From contig LVLI01000172.1 in the NCBI GenBank assembly GCA_001687465.1, positions 267,438 through 331,437 of the forward strand: a stretch of 64,000 bases of DNA, read 5' to 3'. Shown here piece after piece: positions 1 to 10,893 of the stretch (positions are counted from its first letter, which is position 1; every line of letters starts with the position of its first letter). The stretch comes from Halocafeteria seosinensis (lineage: Eukaryota > Sar > Bigyra > Bicosoecida). Position numbers and translations under genes: made by a program. Under the pieces are notes generated by a model. It did no database searches and was not told where the DNA came from. It worked only from the letters and a program-made list of their open reading frames with translations.

Positions 1-298
1 TGCAACGGGATCACGATTGGTAAAAAAATTTGGCTTTTGAGTGGGAATCTACCTTTTCCATTGAAGGATGCATACAGATGGAACTTTTTGAACACTGTTG
101 GCTCTATGTTCATTGGTGTCGAGATCATCTAAGTTAAATGACGGAATTCGTTTCGACACTGTGGCGTTGCTCAATCTCCGTCCACAAGGCAAGGGAGGAA
201 GCGGCAAGCAACAAACAAAATTGTATATGCGAGTGCCTTCTAGTTTAATTCTTCAATCGAATGCCGTAGGTACACCGGGATGTATATGCCAAACGGTG

Positions 299-2275
299 CT
301 AGGATCTCCGAAGTTCTACTCCTCCTAGCCGAGGTAACGATGTGGAGATGCCAACATCTGACGGCGGTTCAGAAGGACGCTTTGCGACTGGAGGCGCCCT
401 TGGAGCTGTGGGTCTTGGTTGAGACGATGGAGTGTCGCGAGAAGTACGACTTGTAGACGCATTAGACACAGGGGCGTGTATCGCATGAGCCTGTGCGCAT
501 CCATGGCTTGTTTGAGAGTATGCCGATGAACCATATGCTGGGGCGGGCATTGGTGAACTCTTTTCGGGGTAGTTCTGTGTTCTCTCGCGACTTCTATGGG
601 ATGGACTTGTGGATGGAGCCTTCTTCTGAGGAGTTACATACCCCTGGTGCGCATTGCTGTTGTTGGCATACGCGGGAGGGCGAAGAGATGCCGAATTATG
701 TGCCGGTAACGGTTGAGATAGTGTCTGAGACAGCAATCGAAGACAGTCATCGAGAGTAGCCTTGAACTTTGACCAGCTCTTGAGCAATGCCTCAATGCTA
801 CCCATGTTCTCTGCAGCGAGACACTGTTCTAAGAGTTCCGATTGTACACGCTCCTGTGTTTCCTTTAGCTGGAGCGCGTCCGCTTCATTACGCGGTATCC
901 GCTGAAGCACTGCGAAAAACGAATCAATTATTTCCTTCACATAGTTTCGTACACTTGAATCATATCTCAGCACCGCATTGGTATCTTTGCTACGTCTGGG
1001 AGTCATGGGGGAACCATTATTATGCGAACCACCGTCCCGGCTTCGAGGGCTCCTCCCGTGGTTGCTCCGCTTATCTAGCTGATTCCTTAAATCAACTATA
1101 TATTTTGATAGTTCGTCATGCTGTTGTCGCCACATTTGTTCTTGCTGTTTCCAATAACGATGAATACTCTCCCATTGTGCGTGGTTGTCATTCCAAGATC
1201 GCTCCCGCTCTTCAATTTGCTTTTCCCTCTCCTGCCACGCTTTTCTCCATTCTTCCTCCCGTCCCCGAAGTATTTTTTGCCAGTAAGAATCTTCGTTTTC
1301 TGTGTCTTCCATTATAACGCTCAGACGGTGCTCCGTTGAGTCGTCTAAGCTCTTGGGCTGACCACCATTGAACGATGAGTATTCAAAAGGAATTAAATCG
1401 TCCTCTCGTAGCACTTCATCTTGCGATGAAGCAGAATCGACGCTATTGAGTCTTTCACCAAAGAATTTTACTTTTTTGCTGGAACTAGTTGGAGAGGCCT
1501 CTTGGTTCTTTTCCTTTACTTGTGGCTCAGGTGGACTGCGTTTCTTGGCGCCGCTATAATGTGCCAATTGGGCTATCGCGTGTATAGTTTTGCCACTGAA
1601 TTTCTTGAAATCGTGCCGAATAAACTCTTCGAACCTTATGTGAGCAAACCGAATTTGTTCGAGAGCATCTTTGATCCTCCTTTTCTTTCGCACTAGTAAC
1701 TCGGTTAGTTCCTCCTTCATATGGTAGTTATCCTCCAAGCTCTTGTTGAGCCGCGCTTCGAGTGAATGTATCCTGTTTATCAGGTTCTCTCTTTGCTTTG
1801 GTGATTCTTTCTGTTGGATACGATTCGGTGATTCGCCTTGCAGACTGGATCGCTCACGGATGGTACATGTTGCCTGATAGATTGATCTTGTCAGGAATGC
1901 CCTGTGAGGAGAGCTTCGAGTTTCTGTCCTCTCATATTTGGGGGTATGTGACGAAAGCTGCGATGCAGTGTATGACCTTGTCAGAGGTGAAGATGAATAC
2001 GGCCGAGCCCTCGGAGGGCTAACTGCAGAGGGTGTACCCGAAGTTTCCCAGTTTCGATCCGGGTTCCGTTCACTAAATGACCGTTCTAATTTCCTAGAAG
2101 TCGGGGGAGAATTCGACGAACGCGTTCGTTCACCCGCCGGTGGTTGCCGACTGCTCCAGGATGACGACGGGGACAATTCACGGTGTTGATATTTCTGCGA
2201 ACTTCCGGCACTGGAGTGGGAACGAGGGGAATAGGATTGCTTCATGGTCCGTAATTCTTCCGCCATATCTCCCAT
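299..2275 (-). CDS. Coiled-coil, Ser/Arg/Pro-rich protein of unknown function
   Basis: Single-exon frame of 658 residues starting MGDMAEEL; a second Met three codons later is an equally possible start. I do not recognise a family. The first ~150 residues are disordered and rich in Ser, Arg and Pro. A helical segment around 160-240 (with ENLINRIHSLEARL) is followed by a charged stretch rich in Lys and Phe. A second strong coiled coil lies near 328-400, very rich in Glu, Arg, Gln and Trp (REEEWRKAWQEREKQIEERE). The last ~120 residues are again low-complexity Pro/Ser. It is divergent from the OFD1-like gene, with about 540 bp between starts. This layout is common among centrosomal and cytoskeletal scaffolds, but that is inference from composition only. 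No membrane segment or signal peptide is visible. Confidence 0.8.
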   Translation of the reverse strand: MGDMAEELRTMKQSYSPRSHSSAGSSQKYQHRELSPSSSWSSRQPPAGERTRSSNSPPTSRKLERSFSERNPDRNWETSGTPSAVSPPRARPYSSSPLTRSYTASQLSSHTPKYERTETRSSPHRAFLTRSIYQATCTIRERSSLQGESPNRIQQKESPKQRENLINRIHSLEARLNKSLEDNYHMKEELTELLVRKKRRIKDALEQIRFAHIRFEEFIRHDFKKFSGKTIHAIAQLAHYSGAKKRSPPEPQVKEKNQEASPTSSSKKVKFFGERLNSVDSASSQDEVLREDDLIPFEYSSFNGGQPKSLDDSTEHRLSVIMEDTENEDSYWQKILRGREEEWRKAWQEREKQIEERERSWNDNHAQWESIHRYWKQQEQMWRQQHDELSKYIVDLRNQLDKRSNHGRSPRSRDGGSHNNGSPMTPRRSKDTNAVLRYDSSVRNYVKEIIDSFFAVLQRIPRNEADALQLKETQERVQSELLEQCLAAENMGSIEALLKSWSKFKATLDDCLRLLSQTLSQPLPAHNSASLRPPAYANNSNAHQGYVTPQKKAPSTSPSHRSRERTQNYPEKSSPMPAPAYGSSAYSQTSHGCAQAHAIHAPVSNASTSRTSRDTPSSQPRPTAPRAPPVAKRPSEPPSDVGISTSLPRLGGVELRRS

Positions 2276-2815
2276 TTGGTCCAGAAGTTCCCACAGAGTA
2301 TTTCTGACAGACAGACAGACATACAGGCGTACTCGAGCACAAGCACACCCTTTCTCGTTGGTGGTGAACTTACTGGTCTAAATTGCCGGGCTTACCACTC
2401 GTACCACCACTCATTGTGGTGGTTCGCTTCTCTGTGTCTGTTAAACTACCGGTATTGGATAGGGCTCACTTCCTACTACTACTGAAATTTCATGCCCGTA
2501 TCCCTCCTTATTGCATGCATGCTTTTGCCAACTGGTGAACTGGAGCCACGGAGACACTCCCAAGGAACAAAATACTGCCCGTGATGGAATCAAACTGGCA
2601 GCATAGCAACCCAAATAAGCTCTCTCAAGGGGTCAAGCGCGCTCTAACCGTCAAGACAGCAATCAAATCGTCGACTTAATTCAAACATTCAAATGAGTGA
2701 GGATATCATATTGTCCTAATGTGATGGGTTGTACGGTATATAGGGATATATGCACCTTTGTCTATATGCCTTGTTTTGTCGGAGAGCAACAGAGGGAAAC
2801 ATTAGAGGGATAAAA
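2276..2815. promoter_or_regulatory. Divergent intergenic region, presumed shared promoter
   Basis: About 540 bp separate the starts of the coiled-coil gene (minus) and the OFD1-like gene (plus). It has no convincing gene. An AT-rich patch reading ggtatatagggatatatg lies about 80 bp before the plus-strand start and could serve as a core promoter element. A promoter role is inferred from position only. Confidence 0.35.
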
Positions 2816-5800
2816 ATGGAGGAAGAGGAAAGTGTGTCTTCGATCCGGGAAGATCACCACTTCCAAACGGGACGGAATGAGTCCTATAACAAGCCACAGA
2901 CGGCTTCCCAGTCATTCACGTCCCGTGATGAAGATGAAGTAGAGGAGGAAGATGAGACCTACTCGTTCACGTTCGAGGAGCAGCAGGAGGGAAGTGAGTA
3001 CTCGTCGTTCAACCGTGAGGAAGAGGAGGAAGAGACAGCTACACGAAGCAGTTTGGACAGCTCTCAACGACCTATACGGTCCTCCCGCAGTCGAAGGGAC
3101 AAGAATACCGAGCATGAAGAGGAGGCGAGTAGGTACAGAAGAAGAAAGCACCGAGAGTATACCGACGAGGAAGAAAGCATGGCTATGAAACGCCAAGTAC
3201 CCAACGGCGAGTTACGCCAGAAAGTGTACAAGACACTGGCGAAAGACGGCGTCATTCAAAAGGCGACAGCGTTGATGCGAGAACATGTTATTCGAGCGTT
3301 GTACAAGGGCGGCAAGAATGGGGTATCCAAGCAAAAATTGGATGGTACTACAACGGACCCTACAGATAGTAATGGAACGTCCACGGAAATGACACTTCTC
3401 TCGGATGGACTGGTGCTGGAACATCTTGTCCGGAAACAGTATTCCAGTTCCGCTAGTGTTTTTGAAGCTGAGGCAGTGAAGGGGTGCACAACATTGGCGG
3501 ATAATCGTGCGGCCATTCGACGGGTATGTTCCATCGCGACCTGACTTGGACTCTACGTCTTCGGTGTGTATGAGTATTTGTGTATGAGTGCAGCAACTGG
3601 GAATACCTAACGAAGATGATGATGATCATTCATATATGTCCTTGCTTGAGAATTTGTTACTGAAAATTCCCACTTACATAGGTGAGACGAAGGACAGAAC
3701 GAAGCAAACTGATGCAACATCCAACAAGCCAATCTCTCTGTGTAAGTTCGGTGTCCAGAGGAGGTACTCGCTTCTATATTTTGATCGGGTTTTATCGAAA
3801 TGTGCAGCGGATCGGCTTGCGCGTGTCCAATCCAAGTATGAATCATATACCCCCAATCAGCACGAGCTAAATGAAAGAATGGCACGTTATCAAGCAGAAT
3901 GTGACGCTAGAACTCGGGAAGAAATTGATGCTCAGGTGGCTCAAATACGGCAAGTAGAGTTGACTCGACTGCGGCGGCAGTTGACTGGTCAATTCCAAGA
4001 AGAGAAGGAGCAGCTTCGGAACCAGTTTCAGGAAGAGTATAAGCAGAAGTACAAAGAGCAGATGGACAGGTTAGAACAAGAGCGTCAACGCTTGCATCAG
4101 CAACGCAGGGATCTCGAGCAAGAGCAGTATGAATCTCGACAGAAAATTCTCCTGGATTTAGGTAAGCTGCGAGAGCGGGAAAACGAATTAAAGCGTTCCT
4201 CAGAGTTAGACTCTAGAGCTCTGGAATGGGAGAGAAAGAAAGTACAAGAGCTTGAAGATCAAATGCGTGGACGGGCTTATGTTAACTACCAATTTCAGAA
4301 AGAAGGATTAGGAACATCGGGTCCCCAATATAAGGCCTCAGAGACTCAAACGGAAGGTTCTCGTCCGGGGGATGCGGACGCCGAGTCAGAAGTGAAGGCG
4401 CAGGACGAATTACAGTCATTGAAAGAGAGCTACTCAAAGCTCGAAAAAGAGAATGAGCAACTTCATAGCGAATGTGAAGAACTAAGGATGGAGTTGGAGG
4501 ACGCTAAGAAGAAAGTTTCGTCAGTCTCATCGAAGAATTCCGAGTACGAGCAAACAATCCAAGAAAAGGACAATCAACTTTTGTCAACTGAAAGACAACT
4601 ACAATGGAAGCTCAAGAAGGAACTCGAACAGCTGGAATGGGAAAAGCAATATCAGCAGGACCAACGAGAGCGTGAATGGAAAAATGCTTATTCTAAACTA
4701 TCCAGTCAAATCGAAGACTTGAAAGCCGAGCGACAGGAGCTGGAAGAAAGGGTTTCTGACGCGAGATCCAACGAAGAAGCCGCCCGTAGGGAAGTAAAAG
4801 AACTTTCGCGACTTCTAGATGCCGCTAAACAGAGTTTGCGAGAACCGCAGTGGAAAAAATCGTTGGAAGACATGACAAACTCAGCGCGGAAAAGCGTACG
4901 CCCACCTGTTGCATCCCGTACCGACCCGAGGTCACTGGTCAAGAACATGCATTCTTGGCCATCGGAAACGGATAATAAGCCACCTGTATACTTCACAGCT
5001 CAGCCCGGGTTCCACCCGCTGCAGCAATCTCAGGCGTACGAGCAGAACGTTTACACGATGGGTGGAAACGCTGACGCAGGCAGGCACTGGATGGCTCAGA
5101 CTGACTCTATCTCACAGGGAGGACATCCCCCTTCGTCCGCGAGTACTTTCAACGGCTCTGAAGTGCAGAACATGTATCAACATCTAGAATCCCCTTGGGT
5201 CGGGGCTTATCCTAGTACTCACTCTCAGCTGGGGAACCGTGCGCCAAATCACGGTGAGAGTACAATAGGGGCCCAATTTTCTTGGACGACAAGGTCAGAC
5301 TTCAGTGCCACGAAGTTAACAACGACATCTGGTATGGAGCATAGAGACCCTGCAGAAGCAAACGAGGGGACCAAGACGCAACAGAAAACAGATTGGGCCG
5401 ATAAACGCTCAACTACGACTTCAGTTGGTACAGATGGATTTTACAGCGGAGGCCGGAGCCTTCCAGTTTCCTCTCAAGAAGTTGGCGGGCTTCGGAATGA
5501 TACTCCTCATATGGCAGGGGAGACTTCACATCCAACCCTGACGACTGCTGCTTCTGCTGGAATAGCGGCTCCTAAACGTATCTTTACGAGCGCTCCAGAA
5601 ACCCTTCACACCAGTCAGGTTGCCCGTCGCGACAGTTCAAGTAGCGCAACAGAACCCGATAGTAACGTTCGCACCACCGATGCAATCGCCGCAAAGGGAC
5701 AACCCGAACATATACCATCGACAACTTTGACGAGAGCCATCGAAGTCGGCTCTCGGGCTGAACCTGAAAGCAGAGTTGACTCGTGCCACGATGCTACGGA

Positions 5801-6365
5801 AAATACGTCGCAATACGGAGATTATCAAGCCTCTAACGTTGCCAGTGAACCGACATCCGTTCATCAACCACAAAAGGCTCCTTTAGCAGAGACTGAGGTA
5901 CAAAATTCTGTTTCGTCACAAAGAGAAACAAATAGAGCACTATTTGGCGATGCCACTTCAGCCGTAACAGAGGGGGGTGAACCAGTGTCCGTCTCATTAT
6001 CAGTAGAGGTTAGTAGCGTATCATCTGTAGGAAATGCTGTGGAGATTTCGAAGTCGTCCGTGGACACAAGCGTGGCTCCAACGTCCTCGACTGCTAGCTC
6101 TGCGACGGCTTCGCCAACAAAAGGATCGATGGAAGAATATCAACGGCGAGCAAGGGAACGTTTAGAGCAGCGTCAACAGGAAGAGTATGCTCCTAGTCAA
6201 GGCGAAATGAATATGGAGGATATAGCCTTGGACGACGACGACGATGACGAAGAGGTTGTAGTGGGTGGAGTTCAACAAACCGCTGAGACTGCCTCCTCTG
6301 AAAATGAGTCTTCTCCGATTAGCGAAGATTCAGGGTCCAGTGAGGAATCCGTTGAATGGTTCTAA
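2816..6365 (+). CDS. OFD1: OFD1-like centriolar/basal-body protein (TOF/LisH plus long coiled coil)
   Basis: Model: 2816-3523, 3594-3741, 3808-6365 (1137 residues). Both introns are GT-AG (70 and 66 nt). The second is a multiple of three without a stop, so it could also be read through. An acidic N-terminus leads to a TOF/LisH-type module near 130-222: ELRQKVYKTLAKDGVIQKA, then a LisH-like DGLVLEHLVRKQYSSSASVF. Human OFD1 has the same order. Residues ~285-700 form a Glu/Gln/Arg-rich coiled coil opening with ADRLARVQSKYE, as in OFD1. The C-terminal half is disordered and ends in poly-Asp and Ser/Glu-rich acidic tracts. Known role of the family: centriole distal-end and ciliary satellite protein needed for basal-body docking. 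Its presence implies the organism builds centrioles. Not a FOP/FOPNL protein, which would be far shorter. Confidence 0.8.
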
Positions 6366-6434
6366 TTGCTATAAAGTAGAATATAACCTTCAGATAGTCG
6401 GTGTATGCTCCTCCCGTTGCAGAGTAGGTTAATG

Positions 6435-7043
6435 TCATAGCTTCTGTAACTCTTTTATCTCAGGACACTTGGACGAAAGATGGTTGCAAGCATGAAAAAT
6501 GCACGAACGTTGGATCCCTACTTCTTGCCTGATTTCCATGAGCTGTGACTCGTCCAGGCTCTGCATACATTGGAATATGACATCCCGTGTTACATACATA
6601 GAGATGGAAGCAAAGCTCCAGGATTCCACGACGTACTTTACATCTTCTGTGGGGACATTAGCTTTTTTCGAAGAGACTTGTTTGGGGACAATTCCAGTGA
6701 CCTTCACACCCTTCCCTGTCGCTTGCTTCTTGCCAGAGGTACTACTCTTGTTCTTTTCCTCGCGTGGGCGCTTGTCATTTCTTGCTTGCTGTGTACCCTT
6801 GTCCTCTCTGAATAATGCTGCTGCTGAGGTGAGTTTCCTGGGTTGGTTTGTCGTGCTCGAACTCGACGCCACCACTTTCGAGTCGCTCGTGCTCATGGTT
6901 CCGGCCTGCTGAGACCTTGTGGAAGAGGGTGAGACTGTCTGGGACGCCGAATGACTGCTATGACCACTATAAGAGCCTTGATTCTGTCTTCCACCCGAGG
7001 CAGTCTCCTCCTCTTCGCTGCTGTACTCGCCCAATAAATCCAT
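6435..7043 (-). CDS. Small unknown protein with acidic N-terminus and Ser/Lys-rich middle
   Basis: Single-exon frame of 202 residues starting MDLLGEYSSEEEE. Not recognised. The N-terminal motif (a hydrophobic-Tyr patch followed by acidic Ser-Glu residues) resembles the start of several nuclear/spliceosome-associated proteins, which is only a loose resemblance. Residues 30-125 are Ser/Thr/Lys-rich and probably disordered, with a basic cluster (KRPREEKNK) that could be a nuclear localisation signal. The last ~70 residues look folded, with hydrophobic helices and three Cys. It ends only 69 bp from the convergent OFD1-like gene, so the 3' UTRs probably overlap. Placement as a real gene rests on ATG start, composition and the compact convergent fit. 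Confidence 0.65.
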   Translation of the reverse strand: MDLLGEYSSEEEETASGGRQNQGSYSGHSSHSASQTVSPSSTRSQQAGTMSTSDSKVVASSSSTTNQPRKLTSAAALFREDKGTQQARNDKRPREEKNKSSTSGKKQATGKGVKVTGIVPKQVSSKKANVPTEDVKYVVESWSFASISMYVTRDVIFQCMQSLDESQLMEIRQEVGIQRSCIFHACNHLSSKCPEIKELQKL

Positions 7044-7311
7044 TTTCTATTATTTTTCCCTCCAGAACTGGTTAGGGACATTCATAACTAACTAACCAGG
7101 ATCATTTCATTCATGTGCCATTGATTGATTGACAATCAGTAAAGGTGAATAGACTCAAGTAGACGAAAAGATTGCTTCCTTGATTTGACTAGTTCCATAG
7201 TAGAGGCCAATGGCGCCTCTATATAAGGTTAGTGGCGAGATTTTCACCCATCGTATGGTATGGTATACTCCGTCAGCCTCAGTATGACACTTGTAACCGA
7301 AACTCGGTGAA

Positions 7312-10300
7312 ATGGAGCATAATACAGCAGCCAGGCCACCGGGGCCACCGCAGACCACCTCCAGAGAGAGGAATCACGATTCCATTGGCTCCCAGAGACG
7401 CTCCCAGGAGTCGATTCCACGCGGTACGGGTTCAACTTCTCCCTTATTATTCACTTCGGCCTCCTGGGCACTCCCGACAATGGCTTCAACACCGATGGGC
7501 ACTCCTCGATCTCCGACCGCGTGTCGATTCCAGCAAATGCCGTTTGATGAGTCCCTATTCGAGATAAAACAGCTCCGAAAAGCAATGTTAGAGACGACCA
7601 ATGGGAGCGCCACGAGCAGTACCCCCAGTGCACGGGCTGCCAACATGAGGCAGAGGATTCAGACGCCGAGTAGAAGCAGAGCGAATAGTCGTGAGCAAGA
7701 GAAGATTGAACTGAAAGAGTAAGTGACGTGTTGGTGCATGGATGGGTCCTGAAGAATCTGACGCTACCCCGACTACTGCAGAATTTCGGACCCAATACCG
7801 GAAAGTGGTATTGAAGCACTCGTATTGGCATTCACAGGAATGGAAGAAGAGGATGAGGAGGATGACACAGGTGGCCACGCGGAGCGAAATGGAGACTCGG
7901 CGGGAGACGACAATGCACACAGTCTCACAATTCGGACACCCACTGCTAGTGGGAACAGATCATGGGGCAACTCATGGGCCAATGCGAAATCCCGTGCTAA
8001 CAGAGGGAATGCCTCTACGGTGAAGAAGGCTGAAGAGAATGTGAGCGAGCCGCGTCTGACACAGCTATTCGTCAGAGAATCTTCGTTCGAAAAAGGGACG
8101 TTCCGTTTGTCACTGCATAATGAGACACATCTCAGGACTGCGCTGAGTAATGTTAAAGAAATTCGTCTTTCGGGATGCAATTTGGGGAGTGTTCCACGTG
8201 AGTTGTTTGAGCTACCGGCGCTAACATCATTGGATCTGTCGCACAATCCGTTGGAAGCACTCCCTGATAGCTTTTGGGAGTGCAAATCTTTGCGCCGTCT
8301 GGAACTTCAATGTGAGGATCGAAGTATGATGCCCTCACACAACGAACGAATCAGTTCTGGAACAGAATTCCTAAATGATCTGGACGGGACAAAGCCTCAA
8401 AAGCCAACGCATGCTCAGCTTCTGGTATTTCCCCCTCCATTTAAGCATAGAGGCAATCAGGAATTACCTCAGCTTACTTACATCGACATCCGAGGATGTG
8501 GGGTGGATGAAATTTCAGATCAAATTCGCCATATCCCGTGTCTCCATACTTTTAAGGCCTCCGGGAACAATATCTCTTGTTTGCCGAACGAACTTTCGTC
8601 ACTTAAACGGTTATGTATAGTTGAGGTGGAAGACAACCCTCTGTGCTCTGTTCCTCCTTCTCTCACGGAGAAACCGGGGCTGGAGCTTATCAGTGGGGTA
8701 CCAACCGAAATTTTACCGGGACTGTATCTTGGCGACGTCAAGAGCGCAAGAAACAGTCGCTCTCTAGATTGCCGGCATGTAAAGCGTATTGTTTCTGTTA
8801 TTGAATCCGTAGACGCAGTTGTGCAGTCGGGACGTGATACGTTGGTCGTTGACGTCAAGGATAGTCCGGCCGAAGATTTAGGCTTTTCCGATTGCCCATT
8901 TCCCTATTTCGCCCGTTTCTGCTTACTTCCAAAGACAGATACGCCGTCGCCTTCTCTTTTAGGCCTTGTAGCACCTGAAGACGACGTCAAGAGTGAAGGC
9001 TCCTGGGGCGAATCCTCCAGCTCTTCGAGACAGCGTACTCCTGGTATAAGCCTTGGTAGCGAACAATTTCTTCGAGAAGATCGTATGATCCGCCTTTGGG
9101 AACAATGTGGCATCAAAGTGACTAAAAGCGACGGCCAGCAGCATATGAGTGTACCCCCTTGTTTGCTTCCAAGGGGTACCAATCCGGACCATATACCCAA
9201 CGTCGAGCTGCATATCGCAAACAGAAGGCTTCATGCTGAAGCTAAAGAACGACTTCCTGCAACGTTTGCCGACAACTTTTTCGGCGGAGAGCCTGTTCTC
9301 ATACACTGCCGTGCCGGTGTTTCCCGGTCTGCAACCCTAGCGATTGCGCTGGTAATGCTGGCCTGTAAGAAGCCACTTTTATCTGCCTTCCTACATGTTA
9401 AGCAGCGTCGCGGCAGTATTTCACCAAATTTGGGGTTCTACAAGCAGTTAGCTAAATTCGAATCCACTCTTTTACAAAACGGCATCCTATCCAGCTTGCA
9501 CAATGACTTTCACAGCCAGCCGGATCAGACGACTTGCTTTCCAAGCATGTCTGTACAAGAGTATTTGAGTCTTAGTTCATCTCTGATTACAGCCGATGTG
9601 TGGGAAGCGAGGTATGGGAGCAGAGATGCTAAGATTAAGTTTGGTGCTCTGAATTCAGAGAGCAGCTCAGCAAAACTGCGTTCTTTCAACACCTTTGGAG
9701 ATGGGATCGAGCGCTCGAACGTGTCTCGTCCTGCTGCCTGCAACAGTATCGAAGCCACGTCGAGTAGCGCAGATGACTTCTCCAACGACATAGTCGGCAT
9801 CGATATCAACGAAGACTCTGGCCAGTATGAAATGTCCCCTCCGACGCTTCTCCCGTGTCACGGTAATGAATGTTTTCAGGTCCCGGAAGAACAAGCACCT
9901 AACGTTGATTCTGCTCCCTTCTCTGCGTCGACGCCGTCGGGGCAGTGCGAAGAATTTGAGCTTGGCGTAGAGACCTCTGCATCGAGCTGCACAATATCGC
10001 AAAACCAACAAGAGCAAATAGGGTCTATTGACCGTTGCTCCACCACCATCAGCACGGCATGGTTATTTGAGTCCGATTCTACGCCTGCTCAGCACCACGC
10101 TTCATCAATGCTTTTGCCTCCACCGATGTCCACTTCTTGGTGGCATGACGTTTCCAAACGTGGTAGAGAGGGAAAGCCTGCGGCTGATACTGACCGACCA
10201 TCGAAACTGGAAATTCAACCAAGTCATATATCTTTCTTCATATGGCAGGCGGACGGAACCAACAAAACGGCTTTTACTCACATCCCTATGAACGCATCAA

Positions 10301-10791
10301 ATAGAATCGTTGTCAACGATACAGCCCAGAAACTTTTAAGGAGTAACATGTCTCGGCACAAACTTACGGAGACGGAAGCGGCTCGATTGCTCCGGGTAGC
10401 CGTTCCTTCTGCTGGTGGTACAGGGTATTTCGGGGTGAGGAACCCTTACGTACCATACAACTCGATATCGTTTGGGGGCCTAAACCACAGCTTGGAAAAG
10501 ACCACTCCCCGGAGCAAGCCTAATGAGCAAAATGTGAGCGACGCATCATCGATTGCTTCGCGGAATGTACGCAAGGTAACCTCGTTGATGAATCTCAACT
10601 CTTTAGATCCCGAAGAGGATGAGGATGTGAAGACGAATGGACACAAGTCCACGAATGGAGGAACTGATGAGCAAGGTGATAAACTTCGACTTCTCCTGAG
10701 ACCTTCACTTATGTATGCGAACACATCACACAGAACGTCATGGAAGGAGCGTGGCAGACGAGGCAGGCGGCGAAACAGTTTCGGCATCTAG
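7312..10791 (+). CDS. Leucine-rich repeat plus dual-specificity phosphatase fusion
   Basis: Model: 7312-7718 and 7782-10791, 1138 residues, one 63-nt GT-AG intron. The N-terminal ~240 residues are disordered. LRR units lie near 252-313 (LTSLDLSHNPLEALP) and 368-430 (FKASGNNISCLPNELSSL). A dual-specificity phosphatase fold starts at ~442 with TEILPGLYLGDV. Its general-acid region carries VDVKDSPAED, and the P-loop is HCRAGVSRSA with catalytic Cys at about 645. The standard Cys-X5-Arg motif is intact, so activity is expected. About 100 extra residues, Ser-rich and probably a loop, separate the general-acid region from the P-loop. The C-terminal ~440 residues are Ser-rich and low complexity, ending in a basic RRGRRRNS tail. 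Inferred role: LRR-targeted protein phosphatase, substrate unknown. Confidence 0.85.
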
Positions 10792-10893
10792 CAACGTCAT
10801 CACAGTATTACGATTCATTGTACAATTTGTACGGTAGATCTGTTTATTGGGTTTCCCTTTCTTAAGAATTGTTATAATAATGTCAAATACTCC

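Noticed and set aside
98-328. Plus-strand frame of 76 codons at the window start
   Set aside because: No motif; overlaps the end of the minus-strand coiled-coil gene.
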